Below are positions 34,601 through 41,081 of a stretch of 64,000 nucleotides of DNA, in pieces (position 1 is the first letter of the stretch; the number at the start of each line of letters is the position of its first letter). The notes beneath the pieces were generated by a model, which was not told the origin of the DNA, made no database searches, and saw only the letters and a program-made list of their open reading frames with translations. Origin of the DNA: Cydia pomonella (lineage: Eukaryota > Arthropoda > Insecta > Lepidoptera > Tortricidae); contig NC_084710.1 in assembly GCF_033807575.1 (NCBI RefSeq), positions 20,750,357 through 20,814,356 on the forward strand, read 5' to 3'. The position numbers and the translations under genes are program-made.

Positions 34601-36240
34601 CAATTTCTCATTTCGGTCTATATAAACCTAACCTGAATTTAAAATAAAATATTAAAATGTCGAGACAGTCGGCATAGCAACTGTTTCTAGCTTCGGCAAA
34701 GCGTCCGTCATTTCGTGCTGAAGTTAGTCTCGAGCAGTTAATCCGGGCGTTAAAAGCGGGTCAAAGCCTCGCCCTCCGCCGTAATAAAACAAGAAAAGTG
34801 AGGCGTTTAAAACTTCAAGTACACTTTTTCCTCTGGTTGCTGGAATATTTAATGAGGGTCCTTACTTACTTTAAGAACTACTTACTTGTATTCATTTTTA
34901 ATTTATCAGCTTGGACTTGTAAGACACAGTCGATTCATCAGCATTTTGATAAGTTTAGTATAGTTACAAAAAGGAAAATTATTCAAATGTCAGCAATTCG
35001 TCGTTTTGATTTTGATTACAGCAGCTCTATGCCTAGTGAGTGCTGTTGTCTTTTTGATATCGTCCGTCCATCTGAGTTAGGGTTTTCCATTCGTTCAGTA
35101 TTTTTTCTATCGAGGTCTACAGTACAGTTCTTACTTACATGCTCGATATTATTGCGCACGTCATTATTATAATTATAATAGCCCCTAGTAGCCGGATTCG
35201 AGTTCATCCCATCATCTCACCTAACGTTCAGTTTCTTCCAACGACGATCGACATTGAAGACGAGATTATGAGTACTTACTGAACGGACAGTGGCAATAGC
35301 AGGATTAGGGCGAGCGCTAGCAAGACACTGGCCTTACAGAAGGGAGCAGCGGTGGTGGTGTACCGGTACAGTAGTATAGCGAGAGCGACTAGTGAGACAC
35401 CTGCCCACTCTGAGGGTGCGACCTGAGCTACTTACTGAAAATAGCAGTGATGGTTGTCCTATATAAAATGTGCTAGCCCTCACAAAGATCCTTGCACACA
35501 ACGGATATAAAAGCACGTCATTTTTATTATTTATAACAGCCACTGGTGAATGGGCTTTCAGCTCATCTCGTCTAATGACCAGTTCCTTTCATCAACAAGT
35601 TTCAAACATCGATCATTGTTGAAACATGTGACGAAGCACCGGCCCACTCTAAGCGTGCGATAAGCTACCTACTGAACGGAGCAGCGATGGTGGTATCCTC
35701 GGCGGTACAGTGCGGCCATAGCAGCAATAGTGTGAGCGCGGCCAGCGAGACATCGGCGCGCCCGAAGCGTGCGACCGCATGCTGCGCACGGAGCTGCGTC
35801 ACAGGTCACGAGGCACCGGCCCACTCTGAGCGTGCGATGAGCTACTTACTGAACGGAGCAGCGGTGGTGGTATCCTCGGCGGTACAGAGCGGCCATAGCA
35901 GCAGTAGGGCGAGCGCGGCCAGCGAGACACCGGCGCGCCCGGAGCGTGGTACAGTGCGGCCATAGCAGCAGTAGTGCGAGCGCGGCCAGCGAGACACCGG
36001 CGCGCCCGGAGCGTGCGACCCGCATGCTGCGCACGGAGCTGCGTCACAGGTCATGAGGCACCGGCCCACTCTGAGCGTGCGATGAGCTACTTACTGAACG
36101 GAGCAGCGGTGGTGGTATCCTCGGCGGTACAGAGCGGCCATAGCAGCAGTAGAGCGAGCGCGGCCAGCGAGACACCGGCGCGCCCGGAGCGTGCGACCCG
36201 CATGCCGCTCACGGACCCGCGTCACATGTCACGAGGCCAC
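13535..36240 (-). CDS. Seven-exon gene: single-pass membrane protein with two six-Cys modules
   Basis: Assembled by hand from seven exons: 36095-36203, 25871-26023, 19183-19323, 18211-18325, 17738-17834, 15906-15990 and 13535-13662. All have GT-AG borders and compatible phases (1,1,1,2,0,1). The product is 275 residues: signal peptide 1-27, cysteine module 50-85, cysteine module 95-133, transmembrane helix about 150-168, and cytoplasmic tail 169-275. Both modules follow C-x5-C-x(6/8)-C-x(6/4)-C-x-C-x(12/15)-C, which resembles the EB/EGF-like extracellular modules of arthropods. The architecture suggests a type I cell-surface receptor or adhesion protein; that role is inference and no ligand can be named. 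I do not recognise an orthologue. Introns are about 10.1, 6.5, 0.86, 0.38, 1.75 and 2.24 kb. The phase-1 introns around both cysteine exons make them symmetric and skippable. Extra symmetric exons in introns 1 or 2 cannot be excluded, although none was seen. Confidence 0.85.
15418..15522 (+). repeat. Direct repeat shared by introns 6 and 4, copy 1
   Basis: 'atatccaatatgtct', 'agaactatat', and 'aatttatcctgaatttcgaa' occur in the same order at about 18056-18145. Copies are about 2.6 kb apart in direct orientation. Confidence 0.7.
15576..15671 (-). repeat. MITE M1, copy 1
   Basis: About 100 bp with imperfect inverted ends (gtgtcatCCACGATGACGC-type). Other copies are at 29322-29417, 42630-42732 and 49500-49610. 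No coding capacity. Confidence 0.75.
15906..15990 (-). CDS. Exon 6: Ser/Arg-rich tail segment
   Basis: 85 nt, phase 0 in and phase 1 out. Acceptor is atttcag|GACCGC and donor is AGTCCAG|GTACTT. It encodes DRRGSRVSMRPPSRQASQQE followed by LRPHSPSP, residues 206-233. RRGS at 207-210 fits a basophilic kinase (PKA-type) site by motif only. Small exon; its support is the splice sites, the phase match on both sides and the similarity of its RRGSR start to exon 7. Confidence 0.75.
16690..16762 (+). mobile_element. RTE LINE 3' end fragment
   Basis: 'ggggaggccttcgcccagca' and 'gtgggacac' match the last codons of the LINE at 6937-6968 (EAFAQQWDT). It lies within intron 5. Confidence 0.75.
17383..17737 (+). 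repeat. Two tandem copies of a retroposon tail next to exon 5
   Basis: 17383-17550 and 17565-17737 share 'gctggaa.tcacca', 'tgctgagat', 'tggcactttctccttcc' and a T-rich, TATTATA-ending tail. The second copy runs up to the exon 5 donor, so the first bases of intron 5 are repeat-derived. Confidence 0.65.
17738..17834 (-). CDS. Exon 5: juxtamembrane cytoplasmic tail
   Basis: 97 nt, phase 2 in and phase 0 out. Acceptor is atttcag|AGCCCG and donor is TCTCAG|GTAAAG. With exon 4 joined, the frame reads R-ARWRENRTIF then NTPNPRLMNVSLLRDSKLLH, residues 173-205, basic and polar. The alternative frame beginning with a Met within this exon is not compatible with the exon 4 donor phase. A repeat copy lies immediately downstream in the intron. 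Confidence 0.8.
17996..18145 (+). repeat. AT microsatellite and direct repeat copy 2 (intron 4)
   Basis: An (AT)n run at about 17996-18015, followed by the partner of the 15418 repeat at about 18056-18145. Confidence 0.65.
18211..18325 (-). CDS. Exon 4: transmembrane segment
   Basis: 115 nt, phase 1 in and phase 2 out. Acceptor is gtgttccag|CGGAAAAAC and donor is TTCAGCAG|GTAATT. It encodes a short polar stalk (EKQVELSTKTIDP), then the hydrophobic run MIGVLVGMALMFVIICVV (about residues 150-167), then LRLFSR. The positive charge after the helix places the following tail in the cytoplasm. Confidence 0.88.
18430..19080 (-). pseudogene. Decayed tandem copies of exon 3
   Basis: Between exons 3 and 4 the pattern 'exon-3 end plus following intron' recurs in eroded form. 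Copy 1 (about 18985-19075) aligns in frame as YRMVAEVIVDCSVLYQ against YEMVAEVTVDGGVVCQ of the true exon, but a cysteine codon has become TGA and another AGC, and the donor GT is gone. Copy 2 (about 18770-18850) lacks roughly 18 nt and has a stop (TAA) in place of the Gln codon at the end. A third, fainter trace is near 18550-18600. Spacing is about 215-260 bp. Intron landmarks such as 'aagttaact' recur beside each copy. Confidence 0.7.
19183..19323 (-). CDS. Exon 3: second six-cysteine module
   Basis: 141 nt, symmetric phase 1-1. Acceptor is ttgatttcag|CGTCAAGC and donor is TGTCAAC|GTAAGT. It encodes residues 89-134 with cysteines at 95, 101, 110, 115, 117 and 133 and an N-glycosylation sequon NET at 92-94. 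The cysteine spacing matches exon 2 apart from small loop-length differences, which suggests the two modules arose by exon duplication. Decayed copies of its 3' half lie at 18430-19080. Confidence 0.88.
19850..19945 (-). mobile_element. SINE head fragment (family S2)
   Basis: 'tgcccttaccgggatttgaa' and 'cctgggat' are the complement of a tRNA T-arm (B box) and match 56650-56748. The tail is absent. Confidence 0.65.
24393..24497 (+). repeat. R2 fragment in intron 2
   Basis: 'agggtcgg.aacgcg', 'atgtaactcctctggagttg' and 'ggcaggccgtaagcttgttt' match the 3' part of 7641-8032. Confidence 0.7.
25301..25870 (-). repeat. Five 114-bp copies of exon 2 3' end plus its donor
   Basis: Five head-to-tail units of exactly 114 bp (69 nt of exon 2, 45 nt of intron) abut exon 2. 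The landmark gtcttgaggc recurs at 25927, 25813, 25699, 25585, 25471 and, diverged, 25357. Every unit keeps a GT at the donor position: GTAGGT at exon 2 and in the first copy, GTAAGT in the next two, and GTACGT in the fourth. Because 114 is a multiple of three, a long open frame runs through the block, but in the cysteine frame a TAG at 25824-25826 stops translation 15 codons past exon 2. Confidence 0.9.
25871..26023 (-). CDS. Exon 2: first six-cysteine module
   Basis: 153 nt, symmetric phase 1-1. Acceptor is tctacctcag|ATGCAGC and donor is GGAAAAC|GTAGGT. It encodes residues 38-87 with cysteines at 50, 56, 63, 70, 72 and 85, including the signature CDESLKTCHCHPEKP. One exon equals one module, as expected for shuffled extracellular domains. 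EB-like is my best family call; EGF-like is the alternative. The last 69 nt together with 45 nt of the following intron are repeated five more times downstream. Confidence 0.88.
26560..27060. other. Unassigned intron 1 DNA with TTTA repeat
   Basis: A (TTTA)n run near 26569-26590, possibly the minus-strand tail of the LINE fragment that follows, then unassigned AT-rich sequence. Confidence 0.4.
27075..27500 (-). mobile_element. Jockey/CR1-like LINE C-terminal fragment
   Basis: A 141-codon frame (NACTRYCFGV, TPYLNSARIL, RRELHLSSLLFGVF, PEYLFNKFKFR, then SFKYSATKCWNNLPPPIKN and FKLKLKQQLL) matches the conserved end of Jockey/CR1-type polymerase proteins, where 'CTRYIFG', 'LHLLLLFKI' and 'WNSLP..IK' are typical. 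Polymerase motifs are absent, so this is a 5'-truncated copy. It lies antisense to nothing: it is on the same strand as the host gene, inside intron 1. Confidence 0.7.
27943..27969. repeat. Perfect 12-bp inverted repeat
   Basis: Arms GTCAAGTTACCT and AGGTAACTTGAC with a 3-nt loop. Confidence 0.8.
28225..28970. other. Unassigned intron 1 DNA
   Basis: AT-rich, with a short TATG repeat near 28378. No gene seen. Confidence 0.4.
28971..29044. repeat. 74-bp imperfect palindrome
   Basis: Arms of about 28 bp beginning CGTTCGACGTGTTGCC and closing with its complement, separated by an 18-nt spacer. Likely a tiny fold-back element. Confidence 0.75.
29322..29417 (-). repeat. MITE M1, copy 2
   Basis: Ends 'atagttcgtgtcatccacga' and 'gaatgacacgatctat' are inverted relatives of each other. 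Same family as 15576-15671. Confidence 0.8.
29508..30160 (+). repeat. Dispersed repeat D, copy 2
   Basis: Runs from 'aaaaccggtcaagtgcgag' to the 'gacagacagacagacggacg' block and 'gttcctttttggtat'. It is the inverse of 8195-9100 but shorter. A further short piece follows at 30386-30470. Confidence 0.7.
30504..30567. repeat. Perfect 29-bp inverted repeat
   Basis: Arms 30504-30532 and 30539-30567 are exact complements around the loop gtgcca, starting CTTACTTTTCTTG. No mismatch over 29 bp. Confidence 0.9.
30716..31049. other. Unassigned intron 1 DNA with ATAG repeat
   Basis: Short (ATAG)n at about 30715-30732, then AT-rich unassigned sequence. Confidence 0.4.
31050..31287. repeat. MITE M2, copy 1
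   Basis: Inverted ends around 'gcccgaatcgaaa' and 'tttttcgaatcgggt'. The interior ('cgatatgtcaaaattgacgt', 'caattatacgacatacaaac') matches 57502-57770 inverted. Confidence 0.7.
31288..32260. other. Unassigned AT-rich DNA with a local duplication
   Basis: About 31690-31860 and 31860-32030 share 'gttgatcgcttcagcat'-type and 'atggagaatg.aaaatattt' motifs, suggesting an eroded 160-bp tandem duplication. Confidence 0.4.
32276..32687 (+). repeat. 135-bp tandem repeat, first three units
   Basis: 'gtagttattaaattaattat' begins units at 32276, 32411, 32546 and (interrupted) 32681, a constant 135-bp period. The period is a multiple of three, which keeps a meaningless 96-codon frame open. Confidence 0.9.
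32699..32955. repeat. piggyBac subterminal palindromic motifs
   Basis: The motif ACCACCTACGTGCGGTC, or its complement, occurs at about 32699, 32891 and 32933, and again near the right end at about 34208. It is often next to its own inverted half (GGTCTCACAGACC), so each forms a small palindrome. Possible transposase binding sites, by analogy. Confidence 0.6.
33021..33185 (+). pseudogene. piggyBac transposase N-terminal remnant
   Basis: 54 codons, MLPSDATIEKWLQEVSS then acidic GEDDLSDEGYSDVEPE, closing at TAA. The reading continues in another frame with QSESSDDD and LWQHFFTEEMLDKIVLHTN, the motif that opens the piggyBac transposase domain. It therefore carries at least one frameshift ahead of the large deletion. 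Confidence 0.75.
33583..33882 (+). pseudogene. piggyBac transposase C-terminal cysteine-rich remnant
   Basis: 99 codons. Residues 3-30 (TLAEQLVRPHLERR, then RLPRDLK) and the cysteine cluster CSSCDHKKKHKTQ, CKNPICIECF and CVDC match the DNA-binding zinc region at the end of piggyBac transposases. The ATG is an internal Met exposed by the deletion, not a true start. Confidence 0.8.
34270..34410 (+). repeat. 135-bp tandem repeat, resumed fourth unit
   Basis: 'aattatacttaaagcagga' through 'ttatcgtgataacca' completes the unit broken by the piggyBac insertion. Confidence 0.85.
34411..35275. other. Unassigned intron 1 DNA
   Basis: A 124-codon plus-strand frame lies at 34798-35172, but it is AT-driven and shows no recognisable domain. 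Nothing else seen. Confidence 0.4.
35276..36094 (-). pseudogene. Tandem decayed copies of signal-peptide exon 1
   Basis: Downstream of exon 1 lie further copies of the exon, its leader and about 36 nt of the following intron. Copy B (ATG 36025, donor edge 35850) carries an internal partial duplication and is 176 nt long (phase 2). Copy C (ATG 35780, edge 35673) lacks one C just after the ATG and is 108 nt (phase 0). Older fragments begin at about 35439, 35340 and 35280. Only exon 1 itself (109 nt, phase 1) matches exon 2. The block is much richer in G+C than its surroundings, and the open frames on both strands inside it are side effects of the repeat. Confidence 0.75.
36095..36240 (-). CDS. 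Exon 1: 5'UTR end plus signal peptide
   Basis: Coding part is 36203 down to 36095 (109 nt). It encodes a basic N-terminus, the hydrophobic core LAALALLLLW and a likely cleavage site after CTA, before EDTTTAAPF. It ends at donor A|GTAAGTAGC in phase 1, which joins exon 2 in frame (Phe-Asn-Ala). The start at 36203 is supported by an in-frame stop 21 nt upstream with no other in-frame ATG between. A pyrimidine-rich tract and cag lie just above 36240 (ttgttacag|GTGGCC), so this is probably not the first transcribed exon; a non-coding 5' exon further up is likely but not located. This is the only intact copy among several tandem copies of the exon at 35276-36094. Confidence 0.8.
36222..36227 (-). 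promoter_or_regulatory. Minimal start-stop upstream ORF (ATGTGA)
   Basis: In the leader of exon 1 an ATG is followed at once by TGA, in frame with and 24 nt upstream of the main ATG. Start-stop elements of this kind can stall initiating ribosomes and lower translation of the main ORF; that role here is inference. The neighbouring decayed exon-1 copies have CTG in place of this ATG. Confidence 0.45.
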
Positions 36241-37539
36241 CTGTAACAATAGAAAGATTATTAATAGAGTAATGAAATTAAATGCAGGTATTTCATGCTC
36301 GCAATTCAGCGGCCACCCAGCCTAATAGCAAAACAGAGTGTAATGTCATAGACATCATTGACTGGATTGTCAATACATTTATTGAACGGAAAAATTATTT
36401 TAACCTCTTGTATGTGTATGATAAGGACCCTAATAACCGAAGTCATAGAAGAAGACTGTTAAGTCATCATTTTGTATTTTTTCGAGAACGATTCTTCTCC
36501 TCTATACAGCACAACCAAGTTTTGAACCCACGATTTTTGATCACCACACAGATGAAAGGCTAATTACTATGTTTCAATGATTAAAGACCACCCACGATGC
36601 TGCGTTAAGTTACCCTCTGATTGAATAAGACATTTCCTAAGCATTATAGTAAAAAATTGATGGAACAATTAACTGCAAATAATAATGTTATTTCTCATAA
36701 AATCGCCAAACATTTCAACTTAAACAAGTTTGTTAATTACTTTAGTTACTGCTCAAAAACGGAGAATTTGCTGCGAATGCTCGATGTTCTGCTCGAGTGA
36801 ATGCTCAAGTCTATCAGCATCTTAAAGGACTCCTTTATCTAAAATCAAGATGGTTCTGGTTTGATAACATCAAATGACTTTATCTTGATTGGCATTATTA
36901 CTTTACGCTACGACAATGTCGATGCGATGTCTGAGCGCCATGTCGCACAGTCAAGCTGGATTATTTACGCTAAAGGAAGCGAGACAATAGATCATGGTAT
37001 TACCGGCTGTCTGGTACTGGTACTGGCTTGCTGATGAGCTTACAAATGATGAGGGTACTCATCTCTTAAAGTTAGCAATGCATTCAGATCTATAGATAGT
37101 GTTTCTGTGAATAATAAGAGAAAGGTTGGGTTAAAATTGCGCACCTATTGCGTCACATTTAGTTAATTGACATAGAAATTTAAATCACACTACCTCGCCG
37201 CTAAAACGTTGCTCCCATACAATTAATTTCATTTTCGAATCGCTATGATTTGATATCGACACGATGAAACTGGGTAACATGAAAAAAAAATTGAAAAATA
37301 GTTTGTATTTCGTATTTATTTCGCAAAAATACAATACATAATTGTATGGATTACGTTTATTACCCCAGAAATTTAAAATAGGTACTTGTCTATTTCCATT
37401 CGATTCACCTGCGAGTTCAAGGTGAGATAGTTTTATTATGCTACCTCAGAAGGCAATGCTCTTAGCTGTATTAAGTTACGCCCCGATTTTATAGAAGCTC
37501 TTTATGGACTCGTGAAATGACCCATTTTCATTTCCCTTG
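36241..37539. other. Upstream region of the host gene
   Basis: Begins with the acceptor-like tract before exon 1 on the minus strand. A non-coding first exon and promoter may lie here or beyond the gypsy element. No core promoter could be identified by eye. Confidence 0.4.
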
Positions 37540-37544
37540 TAGAT

Positions 37545-37634
37545 TGTAGTAAATCAAACACCGAGCTCAGATGACAACTGGTTTATTAAAATAATAACGG
37601 GTAGATATACCTTGTTATAGAACTACCTACAACA
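37545..37634 (-). repeat. Gypsy 3' LTR (90 bp)
   Basis: Starts TGTAGTAAATC and ends CTACAACA on the plus strand. Unusually short for a gypsy LTR. Confidence 0.9.
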
Positions 37635-37830
37635 TCTTTCCCTTAAAAATAATAAGCATGCATACTAAACTTACGTATATAAAACTAAAGTAAACTTGAG
37701 AAGAATAACTCATTTATACCTAATCATTCCTCTCCTCTTTGTTTCAAAAGAGAAAAGAAAAGAAAAACGAACAAAAGAGATGCGAGAATAATAATAAGTT
37801 TTTGAAATGAGTACAAGTAAATTGGTATAC

Positions 37831-39492
37831 TTAAAACAAAGCATTGATATCAATACCCATTTTGCGAGCTCTGTTACGAGTCAGTGTGGGCTCGTTGGGC
37901 TGAGTAGTTTGGGTAGTAAGGCTCGTACACGGGTTTGGAGCCTGCTCGACAACAGGCGCACACTTTACATCGAGCGGACTCGAACCCTGTCCCGGGGGTT
38001 GCGTGGTCGGTGGCGGTGGCGCAACCGGCTCGCACTTAATTAAATGTCTGCGATTACGACGGTATTCCATACCTCTCCGATTTTTTATTATGTATGACCG
38101 GGGAGTACTACACGTTTTTACAATTTTCCCTCTCATTTTATTAGTCATACTAGTGTGGTCCATTATTATTACGTCATCGCCAACATTTAATTTTGCAAGA
38201 TGCCTACAACGTTTGTCGTAGTTTGTTTTTGTTTTATTTTGTTGCTTAGTTAGTGCCTTATGACAACGCAAATTCATATTAACCGGTTCTAACAAACTAT
38301 GATGAACAGGCAACCTGCAATTCAACCTTCGACCCATTAACAATTGCGCGGGGGAACCTATGTTTCCACGTGGCGTATTTCTGTAACTTAACAAATCTAA
38401 ATAGAAATCCGTGCCACTATTTATTGATTTTGTTAAAATCTTTTTTATACTTTGAACGGCACTTTCGCTCTTTCCGTTAGATTGAGCGTAGTGGGGGGAA
38501 GATGTTATGTGCTCAAATCCCCATTGACTTTTGAACCGATTAAAATCCCGACTTGTAAATGTGGTAGCGTTATCTGTGATTATTGTTTGCGGTATCCCGT
38601 ATCTAGCAAAATTCTCTTTCATAACACTAATTACAGATAATGATGTCATGTTTTTCAACTGAGCCACCTCAACATATCCCGAGAAATAATCAACCATAAT
38701 CAGAAAGTACTGCTTTCGATACTCAAATATATCCATTCCTACTTTACACCACGGCAATTCTGGAATAGGTACTGGCAACATAGGTTCCCTAGCGGGAGCA
38801 TTCTGGCACTCTTGGCAGGCCTCACAGCGCCGCACATACAACTCAATGTCGCGTGTGATGCCTGGCCAGAACAATACCTCTCGCGCGCGGCTCTTGCAGC
38901 GGTCAATGCCCTGATGACCGTCATGAATGATTTTTAGCATTTGTTCTCTTAACGCAGCAGGGATTAGAATAAGCTTATTTTTAAAAATTATGTCTGTAAT
39001 TATTTGTAACTCGTCTTTATATGACCAATAACATTTCAATTTTTCAGTAACATCACGTTTGTACTGTGGCCAACCCTTATTTATATATTCTTTTAACTGA
39101 CACAAGGCTTCATCTTTTGCAGTTTCCTCCCTTATGAGCTTGAGTTTAGATTGTGACATCTGTACGCTGTCCAGTAATTGATTCACTTGGTACACAACAC
39201 ATCTACTTATTGAGTCATCATATAAATCTGGAAGAGGCGCGCGCGATAAGGTATCGGGTATATACATATATTTACCAGGTTTATAGCTAACTTTTAAGTC
39301 ATAACCCTGCAAACGTAACAACATTCTCTGTAAGCGTACTGGGATAGTGTCTAATGCTTTTTTGAAAATACTTTCTAATGGTTTATGGTCAGTTTCTACA
39401 ATAACATTCTTTTGACCATAAATGTACTGATGGTACTTCTCACACGCGAACACAATCGCCAGCATCTCTTTTTCTATTTGCGCATACCTCAT
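37831..39492 (-). CDS. Gypsy RNase H-integrase polyprotein remnant
   Basis: 553 codons from the first in-frame ATG; the frame is open further upstream to about 39590 without another ATG. RNase H part: IEKEMLAIVFACEKY, VETDHKPLESIFKK, and the tail SYKPGKYMYIPDTLSRAP. Integrase: zinc ligands His190, His193, Cys223, Cys226, and the D,D-35-E triad Asp254, Asp307, Glu343 (GMDIFEY, ITDNATTF, SNGKSESAVQ), followed by a basic C-terminal region ending in NRARKMGIDINALF. All integrase active-site residues are present, so the coding loss is confined to the 5' part. Confidence 0.9.
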   Translation of the reverse strand: MRYAQIEKEMLAIVFACEKYHQYIYGQKNVIVETDHKPLESIFKKALDTIPVRLQRMLLRLQGYDLKVSYKPGKYMYIPDTLSRAPLPDLYDDSISRCVVYQVNQLLDSVQMSQSKLKLIREETAKDEALCQLKEYINKGWPQYKRDVTEKLKCYWSYKDELQIITDIIFKNKLILIPAALREQMLKIIHDGHQGIDRCKSRAREVLFWPGITRDIELYVRRCEACQECQNAPAREPMLPVPIPELPWCKVGMDIFEYRKQYFLIMVDYFSGYVEVAQLKNMTSLSVISVMKENFARYGIPQTIITDNATTFTSRDFNRFKSQWGFEHITSSPHYAQSNGKSESAVQSIKKILTKSINSGTDFYLDLLSYRNTPRGNIGSPAQLLMGRRLNCRLPVHHSLLEPVNMNLRCHKALTKQQNKTKTNYDKRCRHLAKLNVGDDVIIMDHTSMTNKMRGKIVKTCSTPRSYIIKNRRGMEYRRNRRHLIKCEPVAPPPPTTQPPGQGSSPLDVKCAPVVEQAPNPCTSLTTQTTQPNEPTLTRNRARKMGIDINALF

Positions 39493-39642
39493 TTGTGTGT
39501 CGGTGAGCGTGCGCGACGCGTACTCGACAGGCCGCCCGCCCTGGAGGACCGATAGGTCTACATGATAAATTGCGGCAAGAGCTAGATAGAATGGTACAGT
39601 TAGGAGTTATTCGTAAAGTGAGTCATCCCACCGCTGCCACCA

Positions 39643-39732
39643 TGTAGTAAATCAAACACCGAGCTCAGATGACAACTGGTTTATTAAAATAATAACGGGT
39701 AGATATACCTTGTTATAGAACTACCTACAACA
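39643..39732 (-). repeat. Gypsy 5' LTR (90 bp)
   Basis: Matches the other LTR along its length by eye. tagat follows at 39733-39737. Confidence 0.9.
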
Positions 39733-39737
39733 TAGAT

Positions 39738-40319
39738 TAAATTTGGTTTAAAATGCAATTAACGCTTTTGCCAAGTTTAGGCCAAATCATGCGATCCAAT
39801 CTTTAGGAGCACATCACAAAAAAGTTTATTGGAACTGGAAAATTTTCGCTCATGGGCGTTTAACTTATCTATCTGCACCAAACAGAGAATGCCTACCTAT
39901 ATACATACCTATTTAAATACAATGTTGATACTTGTACCATCGCAAATTTAGTAGGAGAAAAAGACCACAGCCTGCAAAACTACGGGTTACTTCTTCGAAT
40001 TAAGTGACAGTTTGTAAAGTTGGATAGTGGAATTAATTTAGTCTAAGAGCTTGACTTTGTGAAATATAAGGCATCTTGACTTGTATTATTTTCTGATTCA
40101 AGCTGCTTTTTTCTGTAGCTACGATTCCTCAATCCACTAGATAACTGGCAACTGATGTTTACCATGCTTCAATGGTTGGTATGGTTAGAATATTTGAATA
40201 CTTTATCCCTTGCCCTGCTGCTTTCTATTAAACACCTCTACGAGGTTAATGATAGGTACGTATGTACATATTAAAATATAATAATATGTACGAACTTTGA
40301 TCTCAGCATCGACATATAT
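39738..40319. other. Unassigned DNA
   Basis: No gene or repeat recognised. Confidence 0.4.
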
Positions 40320-40541
40320 CTAAGGACGGGCCTTACGCTTACAACGCGATTGGACTCATCGAGAGTTCGCATCACGCGCGCGATTGGTCACATAAGTAAC
40401 TACTTGCGACCAATAGCGCGAGCCAATCGTGCAGTCTAGCGCAACTGCGGTAGACTGCACGCGCACGATTGACTCGAATTCGAGAGTGACACCACTGTTT
40501 AGAAGCACCAGTCTTAGTGCCCGTAAGGCCCATCCTTAGGC
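40320..40541. repeat. MITE M4
   Basis: Inverted ends CTAAGGACGGGCCTTACG and its near complement at 40519-40540. The interior also has inverted copies of 'cgcgattgg' around 40347 and 40410. Confidence 0.7.
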
Positions 40542-40836
40542 ATGTCAATTTATCTTAGTACGGTCGGTGCCCCAACTTAACTAAGTAACCATACTAGTTG
40601 TGTAGAAAAGTGAATACTTATGTTAGGGAACCAACTAATGACTGTAACTTTAACCTTATTGTGTTTTCATTTCAATAAAGTTTATGACTTTTCGTGCAAA
40701 TGGCCGCTATCTCTCGCTGGCATAAAATTGGAACTCAGTAACACAGCTGCTAAACATTGCGAAGGCAGCCCTTCTATACATTGGGAGTCTTTATGATCAC
40801 TGCAATGCGGAGTACGTTCAAAACACTTGCTTTTTT

Positions 40837-41081
40837 AACCGACTTCAAAAAAGGAGGAGGTTCTCAATTCCACTGTTTTTTTTTTTGTATGTATGTTACT
40901 CAATATCTCCGAGAATCGTAAACCGATTTTCAAAACTTTTTTTTATCGAACGGGTATAACCCCAAGATGGTCCCGTTGGCACCAAGTCGGGGTCTGATGA
41001 TGGGATCTTGGAGAAATCAAGGGAACTCTTCAAATGTTATAGGTACATGTATGGCGTTTTTGGTAATTTTTGAAGTCGGTT
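40837..41081. repeat. MITE M3 (AACCGACTTCAAAAA type)
   Basis: About 245 bp bounded by AACCGACTTCAAAAA and TTTTTGAAGTCGGTTTT. A form I recognise as very common in Lepidoptera. Confidence 0.85.

Larger units (their letters stand above)
37545..39732 (-). mobile_element. Ty3/gypsy LTR element, internal deletion
   Basis: Two 90-bp LTRs (37545-37634 and 39643-39732) read the same by eye and are flanked by the 5-bp duplication tagat (37540-37544, 39733-39737). On the minus strand a primer binding site TGGTGGCAGCGGTGGG follows the 5' LTR, and a purine tract AAGGGAAAGA precedes the 3' LTR. Gag, protease and most of the polymerase are missing: the leader runs directly into the RNase H region. The 2.19-kb remnant kept both ends needed for mobilisation. 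Matching LTRs and an exact duplication argue for a recent insertion. Confidence 0.93.

Noticed and set aside
35687..36246. Several Ala/Arg-rich frames on both strands
   Set aside because: Shadows of the GC-rich exon-1 repeat; only the minus-strand signal-peptide frame has splice support.
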